Source: Chamaelirium japonicum
Taxonomy: Eukaryota > Streptophyta > Magnoliopsida > Liliales > Melanthiaceae
Assembly: GCA_947650365.1 (NCBI GenBank)
Contig: OX393549.1
Span: forward strand, 16,476,396 to 16,540,395
Length of the DNA: 64,000 nucleotides
Direction: 5' to 3'
The notes under the pieces are model-generated. The model was not told the DNA's origin. It was given only the letters and a program-made list of their open reading frames with translations, and searched no databases. Shown here piece by piece: positions 48,001-50,793 of the stretch. Positions within the stretch are counted from its first letter, which is position 1. Each line of letters starts with the position of its first letter. Position numbers and translations under genes: made by a program.

Positions 48001-50793
48001 ACATAGTAACAAAAACCATCACAAGACGTGATGGGAGACGGACCCCAGACATCAAAATGAACCAATGCAAAAGCAGAAGATGACCAACTAATAGGAGAAT
48101 AAGAACTACATGTGTTCACAAAGTTCGCACACATCACAACGAAAAGAAGACACCAGTCGGTGAAGACAGGCGCCACAGTTTGAGGACTAGCATGACCAAA
48201 ACGAGCATGCCACAGAACACCAGTCGATGAAGACACAATCTTAAGCACGGAAAGGAGACTGTATTTGAAACTCACGTGTTTCGTCATACTAGTTCATTGA
48301 TACTCACGTGTATGAAGTTGTATAACGACGAATGATCGACGTATGCAACCTAGTTCGTTTTGATCACGTTCATAGTTTGTTTTGCATTTCGAGTATGACG
48401 TTATACACGTGATCAACGAATGCAACTAGTTCGTTTTGATCACGAAAATTGAGACTATTGTTGAAATTATGAACTAGTGATAGGAACAAAACATGGTATC
48501 AAAACCTAACTAGATTCGAGTTGGTATCAAAACGAACTAGGTTGCTGCACTAGGTCGAGTTGGTACCAATTTTCGAGTTGGTATCAAAACGAACTAGGTT
48601 GCATTTTCGAGTATGACGTTACCGTTGATAAAGTAATGAATGCGATGCTTGATGACACAAAGTCTTAAGCACGGAAAGGAGACTGTGGTTGAAACTATGA
48701 ACTATACCGCATTAATTGGATCTCTAGACAATCAATAATGATGATGTCGTAGAATATGAGAACACCTCATCCACGCCACCTTCTGAGGATGAAAATGTTT
48801 TTGATAACAGATACGAAGGCAAAGATTTAAATCTGGTGGTGATGTGTGACTTGGCTCTCAAGAGGAGTGATATAGCTGATAAGAAGAACGACAAGCTGAT
48901 CAAGAAGGTCCAGTACAAGAACAGAGATAAGGTCCCACGGGCCCTACCAGGAGTTAGCCTCCACACCTCAATGATTTCGTTCCTCTCCTCAACTTTTCAC
49001 AAGCCTCGTGACTGACCGCCTTTCACCAGATCAAACACAGATGGCCCTAGACACTTACCTGAAACGGACGCTCCGAATCTCTCTTCACAAGTGGAGACAC
49101 CCCAATGCCACCCTTAGCAAAGGTCGAACACGCCCAAAAGTGAATCGCATCACATTGTGGGTGCTATCACTGTACAAGGGACTAATTCGCTGATTTACCT
49201 AATCGAAGGAACCCAAAGGAATTACGACGGTTCACCTAAAAACCTACTGAGGGAAATTAGGGTTCTTGTGACATAGACGAGCGCACATATTTTCTGCAAC
49301 TGATCGCGTATTTTTGCTTCCCATGAAGATCCAAGAGCATGATCAAAGATCCATCAAATGCCCTGGATTCGTCTTTTCATTATTTATGATTTGCCTTTTT
49401 TACTTAACTTTGATCCAACTCGTGGATCGTAAGTTATGAACACTCTTATTTCTGGTTAGCCTAGGTGCGAAGGTTGTTCGCACCTAACTCGAACTCATTT
49501 GGTTTAAGTCGCTTCTAATTGGTTTTAATATGATCCATTGGATCTAATTAAAGACCGATTGATAATATGGATCGCATGAAGCCCAAACAAAATCCCGAAA
49601 AGACCTCGAAAAGAACCTAACCCGCGACCCTTCTCTTTTTCTCTCTCCTTCACGGTCGGTGCGACGTCCCCTTGCCTTGGGACACAAGCCGCGCATCAGC
49701 ACATGATCCCTCCCCCTTTTCTTTCCGTGTGGCCTTCCCTCTCTCTCTCTCTCTCTTCTATTCTCCTCCTATTTAAAGCTCCACTAAACCCTAGTTTGGG
49801 GAAGATTCTTGAATGAAAATAAACCTTTTTTTTTAGAACGAAGTCGCTAGCTTGTTCGAGATATGTTCTTCGACGCTTCTTCCTTGGTTCTGTCTTTTCT
49901 TCCACCGTAAGCTTCTATCTCTCCTCATCAACGCAATGACGTTCTTCTTCATCTTCACGAGAGATCGGCGCAAATGTCTCCTTCCCTCAAAAATCGTTTC
50001 GTCTTGGCTATTTCATCTTGTCTTTAGAATCTCTCTCCCTCCTCCGCCACTTCTTCCAATGGGTACCGGAATCGCAACGAGCATCCCCCGAGATATACCT
50101 TGAATAGACGGTAACTCGTTCCAACACAATAACCATCCCTCTTTGTTTCTCTTGGCTTTCCCTTTGACTATTTGGGTTATTATCGGTTTGTTGCGTTTCG
50201 TAGGTTCATTACCACCATTGCGTCTTTCGTTAGATCCAAAAGTTCTAACTAGGCGAACGTAAATGTTTAGCTATTCAAATAGTTCCATACATCAATGGTA
50301 AACACCCAAAGTCCTACTTAGGTGAAAATTTATGCATAATAGATGGATTTTGTTCCTAAGATGTTCTTCCAGACTAGAGCATGAAATTAAGGTTTTACTC
50401 CTTAATCTGCTTGAGCTAGTGGAAATGAAGTACGGAATGTAAAATTCTGAATCATCAGACTTTTCAAGAAAAAAGGAGCAAAACGGAGGTATTTTATAGT
50501 AATAACAAAATAGCATGGCTTAATTAATATGGTGCACTCACCTTGTAAATACTTTGACTCTGCTTGAGTTTCCCATGTCCTCCAGCCATAGATCTAATGA
50601 AAATAAGAAAAGAAACATTAAGAAACCGTATAAAGAGAATGTACTTGTAAAATATTAAAAGGACAAGAAACTGCACCTTAAGCATTGACACAGATATAGT
50701 AAAGAAGCAGTAAGAAACATGCACAATGACAAGAACAAGCAAGAGGCGATGGAGCTGCTCAAGACTTTCATATGAAACAAACGGTCTGAGGCC
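5587..50793 (-). CDS. MLO: MLO-family seven-transmembrane protein gene, partial (10 internal exons, giant TE-filled introns)
   Basis: MLO proteins are plant-specific plasma-membrane proteins with seven membrane spans and a C-terminal calmodulin-binding segment. Members act in powdery-mildew susceptibility, root thigmomorphogenesis and fertilisation, and are linked to calcium signalling. Ten minus-strand exons (listed separately) join in frame with no stop into about 266 residues. They show, in order, the hallmark segments [111 protein letters not shown] and WEIKGASCF. All borders are GT..AG and phases chain 0-0-1-0-0-2-1-0-0-0-2. Introns are 83, 14642, 3809, 13388, 10030, 128, 91, 83 and 2153 bp. 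Wording such as PLWGYAI..NVHG and SCFMKN resembles AtMLO4/AtMLO11-type (clade I) proteins as I remember them; the clade is inferred. N-terminal and C-terminal exons were not found. The family assignment is very secure. Confidence 0.95.
5655..7198. other. MLO intron sequence with possible LINE 3'-end remnant
   Basis: This is intron between exons i and j. Around 6985-7015 CTTCTCAGAGAGGAATTTCTC resembles the 3' end of the L1 at 35.5 kb (CACTGAGAGGGATTTCTCAA). A decayed LINE tail could therefore end here, which is weak evidence. Nothing else is recognised apart from the (GA)n run. Confidence 0.35.
6353..6407. repeat. (GA)n microsatellite
   Basis: A clean GA run of about 54 bp inside the intron. 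Confidence 0.95.
7199..7308 (-). mobile_element. TRIM-B solo LTR
   Basis: A 110-bp LTR running from TGTTAGATATCC to CCGTTAACA, near-identical to the two LTRs of the TRIM at 26765-27102. A perfect 5-bp target duplication GGTGT lies at 7194-7198 and 7309-7313. No internal region remains, so it formed by LTR-LTR recombination. Orientation is minus, judged from the intact relative whose PBS reads on the minus strand. The USE (7286-7296) and TATA (7254-7260) are 25 bp apart, on the minus strand. Confidence 0.9.
7309..7807. other. MLO intron sequence
   Basis: Non-coding; nothing recognised. Confidence 0.5.
7808..7843 (-). CDS. MLO: MLO exon i: [12 protein letters not shown] micro-exon
   Basis: This exon has 36 bp, 12 codons, phase 0. 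The acceptor is GATTTACAG and the donor CTG/GTAAGT. It encodes the NAFEMATFIWFL-type span found after the ISFQ block in MLO proteins. Confidence 0.92.
7927..8094 (-). CDS. MLO: MLO exon h: [25 protein letters not shown] segment
   Basis: This exon has 168 bp, 56 codons, phase 0. The acceptor is CCTATAG and the donor TCAG/GTATGA. It encodes [20 protein letters not shown], a short variable linker, then LKPRDELFW and [15 protein letters not shown]. These are the third cytoplasmic loop motifs VGTKL.H and PRD.LFW. The usual Phe after LFW is Leu here. Confidence 0.96.
8186..8226 (-). CDS. MLO: MLO exon g: [13 protein letters not shown] micro-exon
   Basis: This small exon has 41 bp: 2 bases plus 13 codons. 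The acceptor is TAATCCAG and the donor GCT/GTGAGT. It encodes the ..YFW.SF.P segment that joins two membrane spans. Introns of 128 and 91 bp flank it. Confidence 0.93.
8355..8404 (-). CDS. MLO: MLO exon f: [16 protein letters not shown] membrane span
   Basis: This exon has 50 bp. One base completes the Ser codon from exon e, then come 16 codons and the first base of a Gly codon. The acceptor is ATTCACAG and the donor CCATG/GTAACT. It encodes [16 protein letters not shown], matching the family's PLW....FLL.NVHG membrane span. Confidence 0.95.
8405..9129. other. MLO intron sequence
   Basis: Mostly AT-rich intron. The part near 8940-9125 is open in more than one frame, and it could be the decayed end of the pol region of the Athila/Tat-like element that follows. 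I see no recognisable domain. Confidence 0.35.
9130..10820 (+). mobile_element. Athila/Tat-like gypsy element, 3' internal remnant
   Basis: Three phrases typical of the non-coding 3' part of Athila/Tat retrotransposons occur in order. They are TAGCGCTACTAGGAGGCAAC near 9203, ATTGAGGACAATGTG...CAAGTTTGGGGGTG near 9655-9688, and TTTGCTCGAGGACGAGCATA near 10784 followed by a decayed polypurine tract just before an LTR-like TGATTGGTGCG. No gag or pol frame remains. The recognition rests on remembered family motifs. Confidence 0.6.
10031..10214. repeat. Tandem duplication, ~92-bp unit, two copies
   Basis: Both units start with ATCACCTAGTAACCG and contain CATCCGACCTAAC.AGTTGGA. The second starts at 10123. 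The copies differ by several substitutions. Confidence 0.8.
11474..11632 (+). repeat. 5' LTR of the copia element
   Basis: The LTR starts TGTTAAGATG. The terminal CA has become TA (TTTGTCATA). It contains CAAACCCTAG and a CT-rich stretch before the PBS. Confidence 0.93.
11633..11644 (+). other. Primer-binding site, initiator tRNA-Met
   Basis: TGGTATCAGAGC directly abuts the 5' LTR. Confidence 0.95.
11645..12234 (+). repeat. C-rich leader with imperfect tandem repeats
   Basis: This is the untranslated leader between PBS and gag. It is strongly C-rich and repeats short units such as CTCTGCTGCGACTCCAGCG. Overlapping open frames on both strands are by-products of the composition. The equivalent leader of the minus-strand copia at 20833-21428 has the same strand bias, which suggests a lineage trait. 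Confidence 0.75.
12235..16630 (+). pseudogene. Copia gag-pol polyprotein gene, inactivated
   Basis: The reading starts at ATG 12235. Domains in order: UBN2-type gag ([11 protein letters not shown]); zinc knuckle [14 protein letters not shown] (13038-13079); protease [12 protein letters not shown] (13305 on), in which the active-site DSG has become DLG; integrase zinc-binding HMRLGHAS (~13718) and core DIWGPSP/VDDYSR (13900-13975); reverse transcriptase with YVDD (15677-15688); RNase H with DADWAGD and STEAKYRAM; end at TGA 16628-16630. In-frame stops lie at 12556, 12637, 14007, 14552, 15362 and 15740. Frame changes occur near 13000 and between 14010 and 14130, the latter beside a short local duplication (CGTCCTTGAGTATC twice). 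It cannot make a full polyprotein. Confidence 0.95.
16635..16643 (+). other. Polypurine tract
   Basis: A purine run (GAGGGGGGG) directly before the 3' LTR, the expected plus-strand priming site. Confidence 0.9.
16644..16804 (+). repeat. 3' LTR of the copia element
   Basis: Starts TGTTAAGATG and ends TTTGTCACA, so it keeps the terminal CA lost from the 5' LTR. Confidence 0.93.
17509..18434. other. MLO intron sequence, no recognised repeat
   Basis: AT-rich DNA without open frames or visible repeats. It is probably original intron next to exon e. Confidence 0.5.
18435..18520 (-). CDS. MLO: MLO exon e: [19 protein letters not shown] segment
   Basis: This exon has 86 bp: 28 codons plus 2 bases. 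The acceptor is CTCTGCAG and the donor TTAG/GTATGA. It encodes the YNFH.YM.RSMEDEF..IVGI motif, one of the most conserved MLO blocks. It is isolated by a 13.4-kb intron upstream and a 10.0-kb intron downstream. Confidence 0.96.
18521..19227. other. MLO intron sequence with possible SINE tail
   Basis: Mostly unremarkable. The minus strand of about 18745-18795 reads AGTCGACCCCATCTTGATGG and ends in a GAT repeat, which resembles the 3' end of Au-type plant SINEs. This is a weak similarity. Confidence 0.35.
19228..19420 (-). mobile_element. tRNA-derived SINE (truncated or degraded)
   Basis: On the minus strand the sequence contains GGTTCGATTCC, a tRNA-type B box, near 19360. It continues through TCTGTGCACATTTCTGGATT and GAAGGGGGTCCATTGCTCAA and ends in AACATCTGCTGATCTAAAA plus an A tail (a T run at 19228-19239 on the plus strand). 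This layout fits a pol III SINE. The A box and target duplication are not clear, so the 5' end is approximate. Confidence 0.6.
19421..19930. other. Non-coding stretch with a poly-C tract
   Basis: No gene seen. A cytosine run with a single T interruption spans about 19579-19607. The remainder is AT-rich up to the truncation point of the copia gag. Confidence 0.6.
19931..20832 (-). pseudogene. Copia gag fragment
   Basis: The ATG at 20832 opens the N-terminal UBN2-type gag with [18 protein letters not shown] frame break near 20560-20575 moves to the second part ([36 protein letters not shown]), which reaches the first half of a zinc knuckle (FCHYCKEPG). After that the sequence no longer fits gag. 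There is no partner pol. Confidence 0.85.
20833..21428 (+). repeat. G-rich tandem-repeat leader of the minus-strand copia
   Basis: The plus strand is dominated by runs of G in repeated units such as GGGGGCTGTAGGGCGGCGGA. Dense G runs make G-quadruplex formation plausible on this strand. Open frames up to 111 codons rich in Gly and Arg are composition artefacts. Confidence 0.8.
21582..23547. other. Unclassified repeat-like sequence
   Basis: No supported gene. A TATA-like CTCTATATAAGG near 22202, followed by a C-rich leader, suggests an LTR. A 20-bp unit (GACGAACCCATGCATGTGGA) is duplicated at about 23042-23081. I found no LTR ends or coding domains. Confidence 0.3.
23548..23657. repeat. Tandem duplication, ~57-bp unit
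   Basis: Two copies start at 23548 and 23605. Each contains ATCACCTAGTAG.AGTTTAAT and ends in ACTTGAAAGG. Confidence 0.85.
23720..25449 (-). pseudogene. LINE ORF2 reverse-transcriptase and C-terminal region
   Basis: Recognisable blocks are the [18 protein letters not shown] segment before RT (~25330), [20 protein letters not shown] (~24665), [16 protein letters not shown] (~24500), and the downstream [20 protein letters not shown] then [13 protein letters not shown] (~23860-23770). The frame is interrupted many times. Confidence 0.85.
25450..26186 (-). mobile_element. Cassandra TRIM (5S rRNA-derived LTRs)
   Basis: The LTRs are 25450-25779 and 25862-26186. The PBS lies on the minus strand at 25847-25858 (plus-strand GCTCTGATACCA). 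The internal region is only about 80 bp, with no coding capacity. Each LTR contains, on the minus strand, a 5S rRNA-like stretch with GGGTGACC..CCTGGGAAGT and GCGAGAGTAGTACTAGGATG. This is diagnostic of Cassandra, whose LTRs can be transcribed by pol III. Target-site flanks AGAAC and GGAAC differ by one base. It sits inside the decayed LINE and is sense to MLO. Confidence 0.95.
25911..25978 (-). promoter_or_regulatory. 5S rRNA-type internal promoter in Cassandra LTR (intact copy)
   Basis: Read on the minus strand this has the A-box/IE region (GTTAAGCGTGCTTGGGCGAG) and the C-box region (GGATGGGTGACCTCCTGGGA) of plant 5S genes without interruption. The other LTR's copy, at about 25506-25573, has an insertion of about 8 bp plus an extra base inside the C box. 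It is not a genuine 5S gene. Confidence 0.85.
26277..26656. mobile_element. LTR-like block, probable solo LTR
   Basis: It begins TGATGTGATCCGACTTGGGC, has a TATA-like CCTATTTAAAGG near 26455, and ends in CCGTATCA, giving TG..CA termini over about 380 bp. It interrupts the LINE. I found no convincing target duplication (ATTCC occurs at 26272-26276 and again at 26646-26650, inside the assumed end). It is likely a gypsy solo LTR. Confidence 0.45.
26765..27102 (-). mobile_element. TRIM retrotransposon, two LTRs (TRIM-B)
   Basis: The LTRs are 26765-26870 and 26993-27102, and the PBS is GCTCTGATACCA at 26981-26992 (minus-strand reading TGGTATCAGAGC). The internal region is about 122 bp, GC-rich and non-coding. 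Total length is 338 bp. LTR sequence matches the solo LTR at 7199-7308. On the minus strand each LTR starts like the TRIM-A LTR (TGTT.A..AATAGTCCCACA), so the two groups are related. Flanks GATGG and GACGA are only a weak target-duplication match. Confidence 0.9.
27048..27090 (-). promoter_or_regulatory. snRNA-type USE + TATA pair in TRIM-B LTR
   Basis: On the minus strand GTCCCACATCG (27090-27080) is followed after 25 bp by TAATATA (27054-27048). The other LTR has the same arrangement (USE 26861-26851, TATA 26825-26819), as does the solo LTR at 7199-7308. Confidence 0.7.
27117..27943 (-). pseudogene. LINE ORF2 endonuclease region
   Basis: The start [20 protein letters not shown] matches the N-terminal strand of plant L1 AP-endonucleases. 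It is followed by VVCL then a stop where QE.K is expected, and by GDFNVTR.SFERKRG and IDLPLVSGS. It decodes the target-nicking domain and is inactivated by stops. Confidence 0.85.
28111..29180 (-). pseudogene. LINE ORF1-like remnant
   Basis: Two stretches in the same frame (28811-29180 and 28532-28783) are separated by one stop, with a third open piece ending at 28111, just upstream of the ORF2 start. The position fits the nucleic-acid-binding ORF1 of plant L1s, but I see no zinc knuckle. The assignment rests mainly on position. Confidence 0.4.
29389..30528. mobile_element. hAT-like non-autonomous element, family 2
   Basis: The ends CAAGGTTCGAAATTTC and CAAGGTACAAAATCTC face inward. The 8-bp target CTTATGGG is duplicated exactly at 29381-29388 and 30529-30536. 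The right subterminal region is packed with GCGATATTTCG/CGAAATATCGC palindromes and the left with GGAAATATT repeats. It is 1140 bp with no transposase frame. An internal 19-bp inverted repeat CTTATTTACATATAATAAC (about 30138-30243) may be a further nested insertion. A partial reverse-oriented relative lies at 55289-55962. Confidence 0.9.
30537..31908. other. MLO intron sequence, no recognised feature
   Basis: AT-rich DNA up to exon d. No gene or clear repeat seen. Confidence 0.5.
31909..31983 (-). CDS. MLO: MLO exon d: [20 protein letters not shown] segment
   Basis: This exon has 75 bp, 25 codons, phase 0 at both ends. The acceptor is TTCACAG and the donor CTT/GTAAGC. It encodes the CF.RQF....K.DY.ALR.GFI block of the large cytoplasmic loop. 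The intron between this exon and exon c holds a young L1 LINE at 33352-35553. Confidence 0.95.
32581..32851. repeat. Double hairpin flanked by 33-bp direct repeats
   Basis: The direct repeats CTTAACCAAGTTCTTTATAG... lie at 32581-32613 and 32819-32851. Between them are two nested perfect 22-bp inverted repeats: 32629-32650 with 32782-32803 (ATTGCCCAATTTTTGGTCGA and complement), and 32684-32705 with 32734-32755 (CAACTTATGCATGCTCTCTT and complement). It lies in the MLO intron between exons c and d. Confidence 0.88.
32869..32932. repeat. (TC)n microsatellite
   Basis: A clean TC run of about 63 bp directly after the double-hairpin region. Confidence 0.95.
33352..35451 (+). pseudogene. LINE ORF2 reverse transcriptase + zf-RVT C-terminus, 5'-truncated
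   Basis: The RT blocks are complete from palm to thumb: [36 protein letters not shown], the catalytic FADD (in [10 protein letters not shown], ~33870), and KYLGLPLN. A single in-frame TAG at 34519-34521 interrupts the frame. After it come the zf-RVT domain ([17 protein letters not shown], then C..CG...E...HLFLHC at ~35085-35135) and the end at 35451. The endonuclease is missing. The stop could be a CAG to TAG change. Confidence 0.93.
33352..35553 (+). mobile_element. 5'-truncated L1-type LINE with perfect target duplication
   Basis: A 17-bp target duplication AACACAACCCGAAAAAA lies at 33335-33351 and 35554-35570. The element begins within ORF2 ([15 protein letters not shown]) and ends in TCTCAAAAAA, a short A tail. 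Truncation at the 5' end, variable-length duplication and an A tail are hallmarks of target-primed reverse transcription. The perfect duplication indicates a young insertion. It lies antisense within the MLO intron. Confidence 0.95.
35571..35792. other. MLO intron sequence between LINE and exon c
   Basis: Short AT-rich non-coding DNA. Confidence 0.5.
35793..35899 (-). CDS. MLO: MLO exon c: [12 protein letters not shown] segment
   Basis: This exon has 107 bp: 2 bases completing a Gly codon, then 35 codons. The acceptor is CACTCTAG and the donor GATG/GTAATT. It encodes the [14 protein letters not shown]...VLMWM loop motif typical of MLO (family form KRQSTFVFHHAS or RRQTTFVQYHTS). The phase fits exon b exactly across the 14.6-kb intron. 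Confidence 0.95.
35900..37451. other. MLO intron sequence, possible copia LTR end
   Basis: Mostly AT-rich with an (AC)n run at 36240-36279. Near 37021-37036 TCATGATATTAGAGCC looks like a mutated copia LTR end and PBS (CA + TGGTATCAGAGCC), so an old LTR may lie upstream of it. This is weak. Confidence 0.3.
36240..36279. repeat. (AC)n microsatellite
   Basis: A short CA/AC run with one interruption. Confidence 0.9.
37452..37965. mobile_element. MITE with ~110-bp terminal inverted repeats
   Basis: The left arm reads TTTTTTTACAAATAAACCCC and contains ATTTACATATAAAACCC. The right arm is the imperfect reverse complement (GGGTTTATATGTAAAT, GGGGTCAAATTGTAAAAAAC). The A-rich flanks TTAAAAATAA and TTAAAATAA could be a 9-10 bp target duplication as in Mutator-type elements. 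Length about 514 bp, no coding. Confidence 0.8.
37966..40079. other. Unclassified, LTR-like non-coding sequence
   Basis: No gene supported. Composition and a TATA-like TTTATATAAAAAG near 38935, followed by a (GA)n run at 38998-39048 and a C-rich leader-like zone, suggest a gypsy-type LTR. I could not define ends. Confidence 0.3.
40080..42660. repeat. GC-rich complex tandem-repeat array
   Basis: The sequence consists of diverged repeats of units such as GTTGGAGACGACGGGGTGATG, GCCGCTCCGATCTTCTTCTC and TCTTCGGAGTCGAAGG. A longer block of about 150 bp, starting CTTGATCTTCTTGTGCAAGG, occurs at 41123, 41620 and 42488. Minus-strand open frames up to 233 codons run through it, but the repeats shift reading frame relative to each other, so they are not conserved protein repeats. 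Tandem arrays of this kind occur in non-coding parts of large gypsy elements. The owner element is not identified. Confidence 0.8.
42661..43260. other. Pyrimidine tract and hairpin
   Basis: A CTTT/CTTTT pyrimidine run spans about 42917-43031. A strong hairpin, CCGGGTGGGCCC paired with GGGCCCACCCGG, lies at about 43078-43113. A gypsy-like TTTCTGGCGACG near 42756 could be a decayed PBS of the Tat type (weak). No gene. Confidence 0.45.
43261..44720. other. Unclassified sequence, no gene seen
   Basis: No long frames, domains or clear repeats. It is probably old retrotransposon debris inside the MLO intron. Confidence 0.35.
44851..48287 (-). pseudogene. Copia pol remnant (integrase, RT, RNase H)
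   Basis: The frame is lost repeatedly between the domain pieces. The RT catalytic box reads [13 protein letters not shown], so the YVDD motif has become YVDI. It is not functional. It is a different lineage from the copia at 11474: the RNase H reads HEVD/HFLRDH where the other reads [10 protein letters not shown]. Confidence 0.88.
46448..47111. mobile_element. hAT-like non-autonomous element, family 1 copy B
   Basis: Same family and orientation as 3063-3734. The left end is CTATGCTATCAAAATCGG and the right end reads inward CTATGAAATCAAAGTC. Flanks TCAATAAC (46440-46447) and CCAGTAAC (47112-47119) match at 6 of 8 positions, a decayed 8-bp target duplication. It landed inside copia pol. Confidence 0.88.
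48240..48720. repeat. Palindromic repeat cluster bounded by a copia-derived duplication
   Basis: TCTTAAGCACGGAAAGGAGA occurs at about 48239 and again at about 48663. Between them lie repeated GTATCAAAACGAACTAGGTT units (near 48521 and 48582) and reverse-oriented AACCTAGTTCGTTTTGATCA (48343 and, partly, 48425). CGAGTATGACGTTA also occurs twice. It looks like an inserted or rearranged satellite-like segment. Confidence 0.7.
48721..50541. other. Gypsy-like debris inside the MLO intron
   Basis: A plus-strand stretch of about 95 codons without a stop (48733-49014) is acidic and Lys-rich ([20 protein letters not shown]). It might be a gypsy gag-protease linker, though no motif proves it. Further right, TCCTATTTAAAGCTCC near 49767 followed by CTAAACCCTAG suggests an LTR promoter. 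Ends are not defined. Confidence 0.3.
50542..50593 (-). CDS. MLO: MLO exon b: IYGWRTWE segment
   Basis: This exon has 52 bp. The acceptor is CATTAG and the donor CAAG/GTGAGT. It encodes [17 protein letters not shown] plus one base of the next codon, and corresponds to the IYSWRKWE/IHSWRIWE start of the second cytoplasmic loop. It follows exon a after an 83-bp intron. The 14.6-kb intron downstream of it is the largest in the window. Confidence 0.95.
50677..50793 (-). CDS. MLO: MLO exon a: [12 protein letters not shown] segment and membrane span
   Basis: This exon has 117 bp, 39 codons, phase 0 at both ends. The acceptor reads TTTGCAG and the donor AAG/GTGCAG. It encodes the conserved [14 protein letters not shown] motif followed by a hydrophobic span that ends in SMLK. 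In the family this is the end of the first extracellular loop and the following membrane span. It is the most upstream exon I could find. The preceding exons (start codon, first span, ELMLLG-type segment) are not visible between here and 64 kb. Confidence 0.95.

Larger units (their letters stand above)
44721..48290 (-). mobile_element. Ty1/copia element, 5'-truncated and decayed, split by a hAT-like insertion
   Basis: On the minus strand: integrase zinc-binding (WHARFGHAS, 48220) and core ([10 protein letters not shown]), integrase C-terminal part (NRTPSRSLN to [12 protein letters not shown], 47725-47480), RT start ([12 protein letters not shown] to [12 protein letters not shown], 46350-46150), RT catalytic zone (45870-45650), and RNase H end ([20 protein letters not shown], 45040). 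Then comes a possible 3' LTR start at about 44848 (TTTTGAAGATTTTG after a GAGGAG tract). Gag and protease are missing. The hAT-like copy at 46448-47111 interrupts it. Confidence 0.88.
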
